Positions 32,920-45,127 are shown, counted from the first letter of the stretch. The stretch: DNA of 64,000 nucleotides from Camellia lanceoleosa (GCA_025200525.1 CM045761.1:133364223-133428222); one strand, 5' to 3'. Made by a program: numbers and translations. Notes: a model not told the origin generated them from the sequence alone.

Positions 32920-33300
32920 AGTTTTGATCAAGGTATTGTGTTTGGTAATGCATCCAGAATCCCTCATTGGTGTCATAAACTATAACTGTCCAATAGTTGT
33001 CTAAATGGATTGGGAGTTGAATATTTCTAGCTTTGAGGGCATGAGGGGCATAGACCGCCAAGTACCTGTCACGCGCATCTTCGCTGACATCTCTAATCGT
33101 ATACTGCATGCATTTGATTTTGTGTTAGTTACCATAAACGTAAAATGTTTAACAATAATTTATCAAACATCACATTTTACCAAACACAAAGTGCTGCAAA
33201 TATATGATTTCTCCTCATCCGTGGATCTATGTGGCATTATTTGCTGCTCATATATCAGCATTTCCGCGTACGAATCAATTACCTATGTGCACAAGTAAAA
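32918..33300 (-). pseudogene. Ulp1-type (C48) cysteine peptidase remnant
   Basis: Two minus-strand coding-like blocks. The first, near 33275-33185, reads SYAEMLIYEQQIMPHRSTDEEKSYI. The second, after an acceptor-like GCATGCAG at 33104, reads IRDVSEDARDRYLAVYAPHALK, then IQLPIHLDNYWTVIVYDTNEGFW. The final part resembles the Ulp1 catalytic region I-P-x-x-x-x-x-H-W-x-L-x-V-x-D, but the catalytic histidine position is tyrosine (NYWT), and the C-terminal catalytic cysteine region is absent. Such domains are often carried by plant Mutator-like transposons. Its upstream continuation may lie beyond the Tat element, at 51753 and after. Confidence 0.45.
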
Positions 33301-33390
33301 CACCTCAAAATTACTTGACTCATAGACGTTTATGTTACTAAATTGCGTATGCATGTTCATAAGATTCAAATGTTCCAAAAAGAATTAGGG

Positions 33391-33394
33391 ATAC
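33391..33394. repeat. Target-site duplication of Tat element, left (atac)
   Basis: atac precedes the left LTR, and atac at 51749-51752 follows the right LTR. Four matching bases; the expected fifth has diverged. Confidence 0.55.
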
Positions 33395-34892
33395 TGTGGG
33401 CAGAGCTTTCTTCATGGCCCCTCATGACCGGAGGCGCGAATTGGTCTTACTATAGTTCAGACTCCTGTCACGGTTCTGAATCTAATCTCACAAAGTGCAA
33501 TGTGAGACTGATAAACACCAAAGAGTCCAAATCTAGCAATTGGTTTTGAAAAATCGATTTTGAATAAAAAAGCGCCAAACATGGATTGCTTTGCCAGATT
33601 ACAGAGTCGCCATCTAAATATTTTATTTTTGAAAAATTTAAGAAACCCTGACTCGTGCCTAAGGCCACGTGTCCGTCATCACCAAAGTTGCTTCAGCTCG
33701 GGAACTTGGGTATGAGAGGGGAAGGTCCTAAAATAAGTACCCCCGCTCGCGCCGATCAAAGGATCGGCCTCTACTAAACATGATATGTTGTTTTATAAAC
33801 CATGTGTTCTTATTCCGGTTATTTAGCTAACTTACTATGTGATGCGCACAACATACCAGTATAGACTCAATCACGAGAATTGGAACAAAATAACTCATGT
33901 TTGTTTGTGAAAATGATTTGAAAGTGCTACTCGCAAGTAGGCGAAAAGCGTAGATTTGCCATCTTGAAGTGGGCTTTAGAAAACATGATTTTGCCACTTT
34001 GCAAAGTGGGCTTAAAAACTCACAATCATCGAGTTGTTCCAATTCAGGCAATCAAGCCTCCACCCATAGGCATTCAAGCAGTTAAGCATTTAAGCAAATA
34101 GCCTTATGGCAAGCATGCTATCATGGCAACACTCATACTCATGCAAGAATGCTAAAGCGTAAACACTTACAGTGTACTCCGAGTCAAAACTGAAAACTAG
34201 TTAGAAAACAATGCATGATCCTAGCTATACAAGATACCTAATGCAACACATGCAAAATGCAACTAAATAGGCTCGGCTACCTAAGATGGCATATGAATGC
34301 AATAATTAATACATGTATTCAAATAGGTATTGAAGTACGATGCAGTTTGAATGATGCGCCGAGCCCGGTGCATGCAAGACAAATGAATGATGCACGCATG
34401 CAAAGTATAAAGTATGCTAATTGAAAAATGCCCTAAAACTAACCATCAAAAGCGGTTAAGTAAAAGGGAGAAAGAAGTGGGGTTGGAAGACATGCACACA
34501 CACACGCATGCTTATTACAACATCATGCCCTCTCGAAGGAGGGTCCAAATAATTAAGCTAACTAGCTACGCTAAGCTAACCTAATTATTACAAATCAACT
34601 AATTAACTATTCTAGCTAATTAATTATTACAAACCAAATTGAAACAAATAGTTATGCTAAGTTAATTAGAATATTACAAAACAAATTGAATGATTAATTA
34701 CACAAACTAATCATAAGCAATGAAATGGCCTCGTGGGGAGGAAGACATGCATGCTCGGTGTGCTTTGCCCAAAAACGCATTGCCTTGTCATAAGTTGCCT
34801 CTGTTTGCACTCGCGGTGATCTCAGAACATCATATGAACTTCCAGATTGCATCTGCCCCAACACGGGAACACTTTGGACAATTTTCCTTGCA

Positions 34893-35002
34893 GGTGGCTG
34901 GCTGGCCACCTCAACTGGTCGGTAGGCTACCTCAACTGGCCGGCCAGCCAGTACAAGTGGTCGGTAGGCTAGTACAAGTGGCCGGCCGGCCACCTCTCTT
35001 TC
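34893..35002. repeat. GGCCGGCC-rich short tandem repeats in Tat left LTR
   Basis: Imperfect 30-bp units built from GGTAGGCTACCTCAACTGG and GGCCGGCCAGCC-type cores, four or so copies. A related block occurs near the TATA region at 38550-38625, and counterparts lie in the right LTR at 48957-49035 and 51080-51145. Confidence 0.75.
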
Positions 35003-35735
35003 CAGAATTCTGCCTTTGCTGCAACAGAGAGCAACAGAGCCAAGACAATGTATTTGCCAAGAAATGTGTATACTACCACCCTCCTCATCATGTCTCAAGC
35101 TCAAAGGAGTGTGGCACTTGGCTCTCAAGTCACTAATCAAGCATCTCAATGCATGATGGCTGAAGAACCAAGCTTGTACAAGCTTAGTGAATGCGCACGT
35201 AAAACTCAAAGTGTCGTCAACCTATCATGCATGTTCAAGGGTGACAACGACCAAGGAATGCGACACGTTTCATCACTTTGAGTATGAAACGTTCCACATT
35301 TCTTGTGTTTGGATTAACGTCCGGTCCAAACACATGCAATGCAGCACACATATGTTATTTTGTTCATGTTTTACTTGGCTCATTCTTGTTTACACATTTT
35401 AGCTTACCAATTAATCCTTTAACCGGTTAAGTCCAATGTGAAAGTCCTCTAATTGGAAAGATGGCCTAAGCCACAAGCAACTTAAGCATGGAAGAAGCCT
35501 CATGCTTTGGATTAGTAGAAACCCTCAAGAGAAGGCTAAAACTATTAGGCATGAGAGCCTCGATTACATGCTTAAGCCAACAAGGGACATGGAGGAAGAT
35601 TGCAAAAATTCAGTGCTGAAATGGCATGCATAAGACTCTATCATGTAAGCAATGCATGCAAGACATGTTAAGGGTCAAAAGCACTAAAGCTAGTAAAGAG
35701 CATTATACAAGAGACATGCACTATCAAGCTTAAAT

Positions 35736-37241
35736 TGTAACAACCCAAATTTTTAATTATTCTGTAGAATTTATACTAATATTATTTAGTCTCAGTTAAG
35801 AAAATATATGATTTATTATATATTATTATGCATAATTTTGTAAAATAATATAATTATTAAAAGTTTAGGGGTCAAAATATAAATAATAATAATAATAATG
35901 GGTGTGGTAGTAAAATAAATAATTAATTTTCTGTTAGTATATAATAAAGTGTAATTTAATTAGGAATTAATTTATTTATATAATTATATTAAAAAGTTGG
36001 GTCAAAAAATAATTATCTTAAATATCTGTTGAGGATAAAAATGAATCTATATAATTATGAATTAAATCTGAGCGAAAGCGACGTCTGAGCCACGTGAAGG
36101 CCACGTACTCGTCTCTCCTCCCTTATAAAAGGAGGAGACGTTCACTGGAGAGGAGAGGAATGAAAAGAAGAAAAGAAAAGAAAGAAGAAAGAAAAGAGAA
36201 AGAAAGGAAAGAAAGAGAAGAAGGAAGGAAAGAATGGTGGAAGTTAAAAGAGTTTTTGATAGTGGAAAGAAAGAGTAAGGTATTAAAGTTAAGGTGAGTT
36301 ATATTATACCTTGAGTCACCAAAATGTATTTTACGTATATTTTGACTTACCAAAATCTATTTTATACAAGTTATATTTTATTAGTATATTAATAAAAGTT
36401 ATGTTTTATAAAGATTTCAGTTACGCGGTTTTATTTCTGAACCCTATTTGCTTAAAAGGAAACCCATGGATATGTTTGTTTATATTTTAAAGAATATTTG
36501 ATTATGACCTTATATACAATTGTATTTTGTAAGTACCATCACGGGAGTTCCATGCCTTGGGGAACTTAAATAACCATTGGTCTCTGTTTGACCACTTTGT
36601 GGTCCTCTGTTTGTCATGGATCCATTGACCTCTGTTTTGTGTGGACCAAAATGTTGTGCGGAGCTAAGTGCTACATTATTGTGGGAGCCACCTCTAGAAT
36701 CCGTACGAGCCACCTCTTGAATCCATACCTCTGTTCTGACTGTCACTTTTGTGACCACTGTTCTGTACGGTGGTTATGGTTATATATTTATAAAATATCT
36801 GTATTTCAGTTTCTACTACTTAAATGATTTATTTACCAAACTAAGTTATCCTAAATGTTTTGGCCTAACTAACTATCCATGGTTATTTCGTGTCCCTTAT
36901 ACTCTTGGTATAATATTTCTCACTCTGCCATGTGCTTATAGCTGTTTACCAATTTTCAGAAAATAGTGCAATTCAGAAATAGCTTTTGGAAAGTCTTAGA
37001 TGTGGGGCTGCGGAATAGACACACACAAAACTTTTATTGATATTTTAATATGTAAATATCGGCGTTTTTGGTCAATATAATTTCTTAATAAAAATAGAAA
37101 CTCTGATGATTATTTTGGCACCCTTATTTAAATATTACTTCCGCTCGCGTTTATTTATTTGTTTAAGAATTGGCCGTAGGTAACTCCAGTTACTGGCCAT
37201 CACGATGCTTAACCCTTGGGTACGGGGAGCGGGTCGTGACA
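35736..37241 (+). mobile_element. Solo LTR of a TGTAACAACCC Gypsy family inside Tat LTR
   Basis: 1,506 bp starting TGTAACAACCCAAAT and ending GGGTCGTGACA, flanked by a perfect 5-bp duplication taaat (35731-35735, 37242-37246). The empty site is preserved in the right Tat LTR at about 49794-49804, which proves the insertion. The same terminal sequences occur on the Gypsy at 1026-10592, so it is a relative, though the interior differs. A CTTATAAAAGG TATA box near 36121 gives plus-strand orientation, followed by a GA-rich tract (36150-36260). Confidence 0.9.
36118..36142 (+). promoter_or_regulatory. Palindromic TATA box in solo LTR
   Basis: CTCCTCCCTTATAAAAGGAG is a near-perfect inverted repeat centred on TATAAAA. 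It is the likely core promoter of the solo LTR, with a GA-rich probable untranslated leader downstream. Confidence 0.55.
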
Positions 37242-38346
37242 TAAATGACTAAACCAGCCATGAACAGAGCTTAATCATACCAAAACAATGGCCTAAACAT
37301 GCTGTAATTGAAGCTCAAAAGACTAGACAAACATGCATACGTGTTGGCTCACGAACAAGACATAAGGCACAACTCTCAAAAGTAATAAAAGAGTGGAATA
37401 TGTGAGAGTGTGACAAAGTTATATGCTCTGAAATTACATACAAAATGATGCTATGGCATGCAAACAACCCAAGTAAAGCATGTTAGAAGCCTCAAAACAC
37501 AAAGCTAGCAAAGCCATTTACACTATAGCTATACCAAGCGGAGCACATGTGACCAAGACCACTTGAAACAGAGTTAAAGCATGCTAAAGCAAGGCCAAAA
37601 ATGTGCTGGAATCAAGCTAACACATGCTAGAATGATAGACTAACTCATTAGGCATCCAAGGCTATTAAGCAAGATTACACTACAAGTGTAAGATATAAGC
37701 AACAAGTGGCCAAATCAGCCAAAAACAGAGTTAGAGCAGGTCCAAAGAGTCATAAAAACATACTTGAACTAAGTTTCAAAAAGGGAGAAACACATGCTCA
37801 CTTGGTAGGCCATCAACACATACAAATAAGACATGAGGAGAGGGGACCACCCCCTTCCATTTTGGACCTCAAGACCACCTTTCCACCACTGAAATTCCTC
37901 TAGAATTCAGTGGTTAAAAGGCCAAAAAGAGATGTTTTAGAAAGCTTTGAAAGATGGCACAAAAGCTTAACAAGCAAAGAGACAAGAATGGTGGACCACC
38001 CTCAAATCAAAAAGGGCTTAAACCACCATTTTTAGGACTTAAAAATAGAGTTTTCTTCAGTTCAAAACCAAGCCAAAAATAGTTTGCAAATGTGGCAAAA
38101 CAAGCGTGCAAGACAAGCTTAAAAGGGACAAGTGCTTACCCTTGAAGCATAATAGCAAAACAGGTGCAAATCTGAGCCAAAACCAGTTTTGAGAGCTCAA
38201 ATAGGACCTCCAAGAACCTCAGCAACAAGGTAGAGGTGTTTGGTCTAGGGTCTTTTTGCAAAAGTGTAGGAAATTCTCACTTCTAAGCACAATATAAGAA
38301 GAGAGAGAGGCTTCTAGAGAGAGAGGCTAGAATTTTGCTCACAAAA

Positions 38347-38381
<35 letters not shown>

Positions 38382-38436
38382 TTTAGAGAGAGAGGCTCTC
38401 AAACTTGTCAACCCTCCAAAATATGAGATATGGCCT

Positions 38437-38447
38437 CCATATATAGC
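38437..38447 (-). promoter_or_regulatory. TATA box in left Tat LTR
   Basis: GCTATATATGG on the minus strand, conserved with 50965-50975 in the right LTR. The right-LTR copy would drive the element RNA; this one would read out into flanking DNA. Confidence 0.5.
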
Positions 38448-39221
38448 AAAAACATGAGCCTTGGTCGAAATATCTGATTACAGGATAGCTGGAGCTTGTA
38501 GAAGACACCTGGGGGTAAATATCTACAAAATATCTGAGTTTAGCACCTTAATGGCCAGCCGGCTACTTCAGATGGCCGGTAGGCTACCTCAACTAGCCGG
38601 CCGGCTACCCTTGTGGCCGACAGTAAAAATCTGCTCTGCAGATCAAATTTCAAATGGGCATATCTCCTTCATATGGACTCCTTTTCAGGTCATTCTTGTG
38701 TCCAAATTGAAACCCCGGAAGTAAGCTTTCCAATGGTGGCAGCCTTACATGAAAATTCCAACTGTGAAAAAAGTTATGCCTCTTTTAGTGAAGACTACTC
38801 AGTTTTGGCTCAACTAGATTTATGCTGAACTTCTCCCAAACTAGTTTTCTTCCCTCCTCTCTTCTTTTCTTCAACTCCAAACCTCCAACTAAGGTGTTTT
38901 GAAAGATTTTTCAATGAGCTCACCTCTCTTTCATTCATTTCCACTTTGTCTTTTCTCGGTTTACCAAAAAGCACAACATTTAACAAAATGCGAGCCTCAG
39001 AACATCGTAGGAACTTTCTTTCAAAAATGTTTTAAAAAAGAGGGTTTTAAGGTCTAAAATCTTTTGGTCAAAATCGTTTTGGTCCAAAAATGGGGTGTGA
39101 GGTTGGATTGGATGCTCCTCTTGCTGAAGAAATCGAATCTTTGCACTGCATAATTTTCATCACCAAGTAAAGCATCAGTAGCGCCTAAGTCTTGAGGGCG
39201 GTCAAAAACGAGGTGTCTACA

Positions 39222-39235
39222 GTTGTCCCTCTTTG
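39222..39235 (-). other. Polypurine tract of Tat element
   Basis: On the minus strand AAAGAGGGACAAC directly precedes the TGTAGACACC start of the 3' LTR. Confidence 0.7.
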
Positions 39236-40009
39236 ACAGAGCTCAGAGTCATGAAATGACGTGAGTGAATGTCAACGCCCAGAGACGACCTATTTTTGAC
39301 AAGGCTGAAGACTTGGGCAAACAAACGAAATACAAATAAATAAATGGTTGCGCCCGCAAGCTGCCTACATATCCTTTTGCAAGGAATCAAGCCAGCGTAG
39401 TTCAAGGGTAGGATGCAAAATGATATGTACAATGCAACAAAATGATGTAAATGATATACAATGCAATGAAATAATCAAACCATAAGCAGTGCAAAACCAC
39501 ACAAATATCATAAAGGGATGGAGATGCAACATCAAACTATGTTTAACATAGAAAAGGTGCCGGAATCCTCAAACCACAATTCTCTTTAGTGGAGTAGGCG
39601 TATGCACAGGCAGAACTATGTGTTTCGCAGAAAGAGTAAGAGTACAAGTAATTGGGTGGGATGATATAAGTGAGGAATGATCTGTTGAGGAAAGATTGTG
39701 ATCCTAAATGCTGAATGCAACGAAACAAAGTACGATGCAATGGATGCAGTGAATAAGGCGCGCGGCCGAACCACATCTTGCCTAAAAAAGGCATGGACAC
39801 AAAACAAACTACATCTAACACAGAAAAGGTGTCGACACCTTCAGACTACAATTTTTCTAGTGGGGTAGGCACGTACACATTACCACAGAACCATGCTTCA
39901 ACGAAGGAAAGTATGAGCGCATGCCAAACTAAGCATAACATGAAAAGGATGCAGATGATAAAATCAATATGATGCAATAGATGTAACAGACAGTACAGTA
40001 GATGCAAAA

Positions 40010-40510
40010 GGGGGACATACTCCAACCACGTTGAAATTATGAAAGGAGGAAGAACAAATCCCAAACACGCCGAAATCGTGTGAGGAAGGGGACATTCAAA
40101 CCATGCTGAAATCATGAGAAGATGTCTGAAAACAACCACTCAGGAGTGCGTTCCACGCATCCTGAGATAAATTCCAAACACGCTGAAATCGTGTGAGGAA
40201 AGGGATATTCTAACCATGCTGAAATCGTGAAAAGAAGTCCGAAAACAACCGCCCAGGGGTGCACTCCACGCAACCTGAGATAAATTCTAAACACACTGTA
40301 ATCGTGTGAGGAAAGGAGCACTCTAACCACGCTGAAATTATGAGAAGAGGTCCGAAAACAACCGCTCAGGGGGTGTACTCGACGCAACCTGAGATAAATT
40401 CCAAACACGCTGAAATCGTGTGAGGAAAGGAACACTCTAACCACGTTGAAATCGTGAGAAAAGGTTCGAAAACAACCACTTAGGGGCGCACTCGATGCAA
40501 CCTGAGATAG
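40010..40510. repeat. Tandem repeat, about 113-bp unit, four copies
   Basis: CCAAACACGCTGAAATCGTG and close variants start at 40061, 40173, 40287 and 40401, spaced 112-114 bp. Each unit also carries GAAAACAACCGC and CGCAACCTGAGATAAATTC. Confidence 0.85.
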
Positions 40511-42869
40511 CTCCAGAGGACAACGATCCTAAACGCTACTCAGCGTAAAAGGATAAATGATACAAGATAGCACAAGAGGCAAATAAATGCAATAAGTGCG
40601 ATGATACGATACATGTTACAAGCAATGTATGATGTTAGGGAATGCAATGAACAAAGCACCTCATGGGGTGAGTGGCGATGAATCGCTTTACTCTGACGGG
40701 GATCTCCCATTGTGTTCTTCAAACTCTTACCTTCAACTCACAGTACAAAGGTCCTGAAATACTGACAAGGAGTAACATTTGCATGTAAAAGCCACAGACG
40801 CCGCTTTTCTTCCTGATCATATTCACAACTTTTTCTATTCTCCAATGGGGTGACAGACTAAGTTGGTTCAGTATCCAGAATTGAGGCGCACACATGCTAT
40901 CTCAATCTATGGGGCTGCCATACAGATTTCAAGCCGAGGATACACCCCTGGGTATTTAAACCAGACTTTAGTCTCGAAAATTCCAAACCTTTGTGTTCTA
41001 GGCTTCAGCCATTTGAACTCTAGTTTCCACCGTCGCAGTTGATCTCTTAGGAACTTATTGCAAACACAGATAGGATGTCTCTGACAAGGAATGGTACTTA
41101 GGGAGAGCACTTCTGATCGCCATTCTGGCTTGAAGCAGGCTTGAGCTTGAGGTAGAGGCACACTCATACTTCGGAGCATTGACAAGGCCTGAGGAGGTAT
41201 ATCCAGAATGCAATCTCGGAACTTTCTGAAGTTGAAACAAACTCAAATGCTCCAATTTTCCCTCTTTTCTTTTGCTTTGCTGTCCAGAACCTATATAGCT
41301 TCAGTTAGGTCCTTGTTCTACTGTTCTCACATGACCTGGGTTGAACCCTGCAGTTTTATGAAAGAACAAATCCTGTTTTGCACATATGTAGAGAATGACA
41401 CAGCACTCTGAGCACAAAATGATTTATTTTTTGAAATTAAGAGTGAGAAATGAGTTCTTAACTGGGTATTGAGCCTACGACTGAACCCAGCACACCACGA
41501 CTTAACAAAGGAAAACAAAGGTAAAACAACCTAAACACATCTTTTGACTCTCAAAACGACTCAAAACAAGAATCGAAACAAACAAAAAAATAACAAACAC
41601 AACACTCAGATGTGTACCACCAGTGGGAGACCTCTCAGTTCACGAGGAGCCTGTTTCTCCAAGTATTGTTTCCCATCCTTTCTTATTTGTGATTCTCACA
41701 TCACTCTGGCACTCAATCTTTTGTTTTCTGAAAAAGCCCTTTTCCTCATTTTTTCTCTCAGCGTACATCTCTTTATTCTTCAATCTCTGTTCTTTTTCAT
41801 TCCTCCCCTGGGTGGTTGATGGATAAACAGGAAGTTGTAGGCTCTTGCCCCTAGTATTCTACTAGATTCTCCTTCTTTCGCTCATAATAGTGAACTCTCC
41901 CACAGAGGGGTTGCACTACGGCTGGATGTACAGTAGATCTGCAATTGACATCGGTTGACGATGCCCTTGGCTTAGCTTGATCGTCCCACTGGCCAGGTAT
42001 ACAATTGATTGGCCTTACACATTGCGTTTTCTATGTCTCCATTCCAGGTCAGACGCCAATTTGGATGCAATCATCCGGATGAAGGAACCGAACATCCCGC
42101 TCCAGTTCGTGCTTCGCACTTAGCTTGATTCCTCGCTGCAATGAGAGAGCTTTGGGCCCTTTGCTGTTAGCTTCAGTTGTGTCCTTTCTGGCGAATACGG
42201 TGCCCTTTCCAGCAAGTATGTTGATAACGGGGAAAAAACAGAAAACCTAACTCAACCGTGTCCCTAGTTCATCATTTTGACCATTTTTTGTGTTTGGCTT
42301 TCTACTAAAACAATTTTGACCAACATGAAAGTTAGATTAACCTGCTTGTTCGATTTTCTGATTTGAAATCATGCAAGTCAGGTTATGAGTACTGAAAATT
42401 TTCTTTTTTTGGGTCCAAGAAATGGCCCAGTTTTGGAAAAATGGAATAATTTCTAAGAAAATTAGTCAACCTCATTAAAAATCTTGAAAACTGTTTTTAC
42501 AAATGGCCACTGCTCGACCAACATACAATTAACCCTCAAGATGCACAACCTCAGATCTGAACTTGAATTGTCTTGCAGCTGAATCTTCCAACGGAATAGA
42601 ACAACTGAGTCTGAATGAAGATGATCATGAAGATGAGCCACTTCACATGGACAGAAGTCGAGTTGAACAAAGATAAGCCAATCAACATGAATGAGCCAAG
42701 CAGGCTAAAAATGGTTGGGGCTGAACTTCAGGGTGAAGTTGCCTACGTATCCCAAACATGGGAATCAAGCCTGACGTAGTTCCAGGTTGAGGTTCACTCG
42801 GGTGTTGACGCTCTCCTTTTGCGCTCTAACTTTTGCCAAGGCTGCCCTTTCAGGTTTTCAACCTTGCGA

Positions 42870-42990
42870 GTTCTGTTTTTCTTTTCTTTTCATTTCTTTT
42901 TTTCTTTTCTTTTCTTTTCTTTCCATTATTTTCATTTTCTTCATTTTTTCATTTTTCTTCTTTTTGTTCTTTTCCTTTTTTATTTGCTCT
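42870..42990. repeat. Pyrimidine tract (TTTTC-rich)
   Basis: Over 110 bases of almost pure T/C built from TTTTC and TTTCAT units. The plus-strand reading frames through it are low-complexity artefacts. Confidence 0.85.
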
Positions 42991-43299
42991 AACTTTTCCT
43001 TGGGTCGCCTTTCTGGGTTTTCGGCCCAGCGAGCCTCTCAAGAGTAAAAAAAGTTTAACTTCGTCCATGTTGATCGATTGTAGGATCTCGAAGCCATTTG
43101 AATCTAGGAGAATGGCTGCTGTTCACTGATGATGTAGAAGTCCATCCAATGGGGGCTGAAGTTGCCCCTAGTGTTGTGGATAGGAACTTGATTGTTTTTC
43201 AACAATAAACTTTCTTCTCTCCGTTTCTCGAATTTGGCTTTCTTACCAGTCTTCATTAGCTTGAGAAATGACTCATCTTTCACTCTTTGAGCATATCTG

Positions 43300-43510
43300 A
43301 CCTTTTTGTCCCTAGTTCAAGGGTTGCTTCTGATCTAGCTTTGCAAGCTTCCTTTGATAACATCTAATCTTCTTGATCTGACTTTCTTTGCCCCTAGTTC
43401 AAGGGTTTCTTCAAATCTGGCCTGGCGGGCCTTCTTTGATGTCATACGACCTTATTACCCTTAGTTCATGGGTTGCTTCAAATCTGGCCATACAAGCCTC
43501 ACATTGTGGT
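43300..43510. repeat. Degenerate tandem repeat with CCCTAGTTCAAGGGTT core
   Basis: Three copies of CCC(C)TAGTTCAAGGGTTGCTTC-like sequence with about 70-95 bp spacing (43312, 43394, 43457). It overlaps the end of the pol stub. Confidence 0.6.
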
Positions 43511-43704
43511 TGACCGTTGAACATTCTGAAACCAAGTTCAAGGTTTGAAAGCAAAAGGGGTTGAGTCTCGAGGCTGAGAGTGATCCTATGATGCACAATC
43601 TCAAGAGTGATTCCACATAGGTCTTCGCAGAACCACGCAAAACATTTTTTGAAATCTTTTAAGAAAGCGACTAATCGCTCGCGTCGAAGACAATGTAAAA
43701 CCAA
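43411..43704 (-). pseudogene. Tat element reverse transcriptase N-terminal stub
   Basis: The minus-strand frame contains LVAFLKDFKKCFAWFCEDLCGI, then EIVHHRITL. This matches the start of Tat-type reverse transcriptase, where a segment of the form DVFAWSYEDMPGI precedes the first palm motif. The frame then loses similarity, and the catalytic Y-x-D-D region is absent. It marks the breakpoint of a large pol deletion. Confidence 0.7.
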
Positions 43705-44257
43705 TCTGGACCAAGCCAGGATCCTTTTCAGTATTTACATTAACAAACATGATCTCATTCATTAAGGGCTTAGCATGCCTCTCTTTCTCTCAGTTGATCA
43801 AATTTTTACAAATCTAGAGGAATTCCTCCCTCTTTGTTTTCATCATAGTATTAAAAAAGTTTTAAAAAACTTAGGTCAATGTAATGACTTCAAGGCATAG
43901 AAAAGTAGGTGAAAAGCACTGTTGTTTCATTCAGATCTTCTGGCACAATTGGCGCCAAGTGGCAGAAATAGACTCAAAAGAAAGAGTGTAAAAGACAAAT
44001 ACAAAACAAGCAAGTGATGTCCGAGGTAACACCCCCAAAATCACCCGACTCTAACACAACAGGACTGACTCGATACAACAAGACAGACTCGACTGACTCA
44101 GCACAAAAAGACTGACTCAATACAACACAACAAGACTAACCCAATACCCAAGTTAGAAAGTAAAATAGCTGACATTTGCATATTGCTCAAAATAGTGTGT
44201 GCCATCCACCACATCTGTAGTAAACTGAGTGCCATTCGCAGGTAGTTCATCCCCCGA

Positions 44258-45127
44258 TCACATAGTCACATTATCCTCCAAGTTCACTGATCTAGTGTCG
44301 ATAGACTTTGCAGAGCCTAGTGCGACGATGACCTTGTTATCAATCAAATCTTGTATTTCATGGCGAAGATGAAAACAAAGGTCAGTGTTATGGCTGGCTT
44401 GTTGATGGAAGGCACAATACTTGGCTGGATTATGTGAGGGAGGGAGGGTATTCGGGAGAGGCCGAGGTTCAAGGGGTTTGAGATGGCCTTTTTTGATTAA
44501 CACACCCATTGCTTTGGATAAGGACATATAAAATGGGACGAAGAACCTCTGGCCTTGGGATAGGTACTTTGGGGTTTGTGAAGTTGTGTTGGATGTACCG
44601 GCAAAAGGGTCGGCAGGTGTTGACTGGGTTTGCTGATCTCCGACAGATGTAGGACTAAAGTTAAGAGGGGTGTTTCTGGTATGACATCCATTTTCCCGAC
44701 TTGCCCCTTGATTCAGAATGCTCTTATCTTGAGCGACAAAAGTGTAATCCACGACTTTTGCAACCATTGCCAGCACTTGCTGTTTGTTCAGTCCTTCGTC
44801 TTTCAAAGCCTCAACAGCTCACTGAAGATGTTGATAGGGACCAATGCCTGCCCCTACCTTGTTCCTACCACTTGCCTCCACTTTGCTAAAGGATTGGCCT
44901 TCTTCCAATGCAGCCCGTCCCAAGATTGGGGAGCCTTTTGGATTGAAACTTCTGGCCTGCGATGTAGTCGATGATGGAGCCAAAATTCCAGAGGCTAAAT
45001 CTGCCATAGTTCTTTGCAAATCTTCAATCATTCTCATGAGCTCAGAAGTAGTGGGTTCACGGGTTTGAGATGATTGGGGCTCGGGTGCATCCATCATACA
45101 TAAGTCCATGCTTTCTGGGATAAACAC
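44258..45127 (-). pseudogene. Second gag-like block of Tat element
   Basis: Two frames. 45127-44819 has EPTTSELMRMIEDLQRTMADL, a coiled-coil-like gag start. 44806-44258 has FYMSLSKAMGVLIKKGHLKPLEPRPLPN, then DPAKYCAFHQQ-type sequence (here NPAKYCAFHQQASHNTDLC) and LRHEIQDLID. The cysteine/histidine cluster C-x3-H...H...C followed by LRHEIQDLID is characteristic of Tat gag. The same module occurs a second time at about 45253-45500, so the gag C-terminus is present twice in tandem. Confidence 0.75.

Larger units (their letters stand above)
33395..39221 (-). repeat. Left (3') LTR of Tat element, with nested solo LTR
   Basis: 5,827 bp, of which 1,506 bp plus a 5-bp duplication (35736-37246) are a later insertion, leaving about 4.3 kb to match the right LTR. 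It begins TGTGGGCAGAGC (the right LTR has TGTAGACCCGAC) and ends GGTGTCTACA. A conserved TATA-like CCATATATAGC lies at 38437-38447. Open frames inside (for example 34694-35209 minus) are shared in damaged form with the other LTR and are not thought to be genes. Confidence 0.85.
39236..43400 (-). other. Tat element 3' non-coding region
   Basis: No pol domain was recognised. The region contains a conserved-looking motif CTGCCTACATATCC...GAATCAAGCC...CGTAGTTC near 39362-39404, which recurs near 42740-42783. It also holds a 113-bp tandem array (40010-40510) and a long pyrimidine tract (42870-42990). It corresponds to the variable, repeat-rich spacer between pol and the 3' LTR of Ogre-type elements. 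Confidence 0.6.

Noticed and set aside
34694..35209. 171-residue minus-strand open frame in the Tat left LTR with repeated A-G-R-P/V-L-A-Y-R-P units
   Set aside because: It lies wholly inside an LTR, its repeats are translated GGCCGGCC minisatellite, and the matching frame in the other LTR is broken.
42787..43129. Plus-strand frames of 86 and 98 residues, strongly hydrophobic
   Set aside because: They are the product of the TTTTC-rich pyrimidine tract in the Tat spacer.
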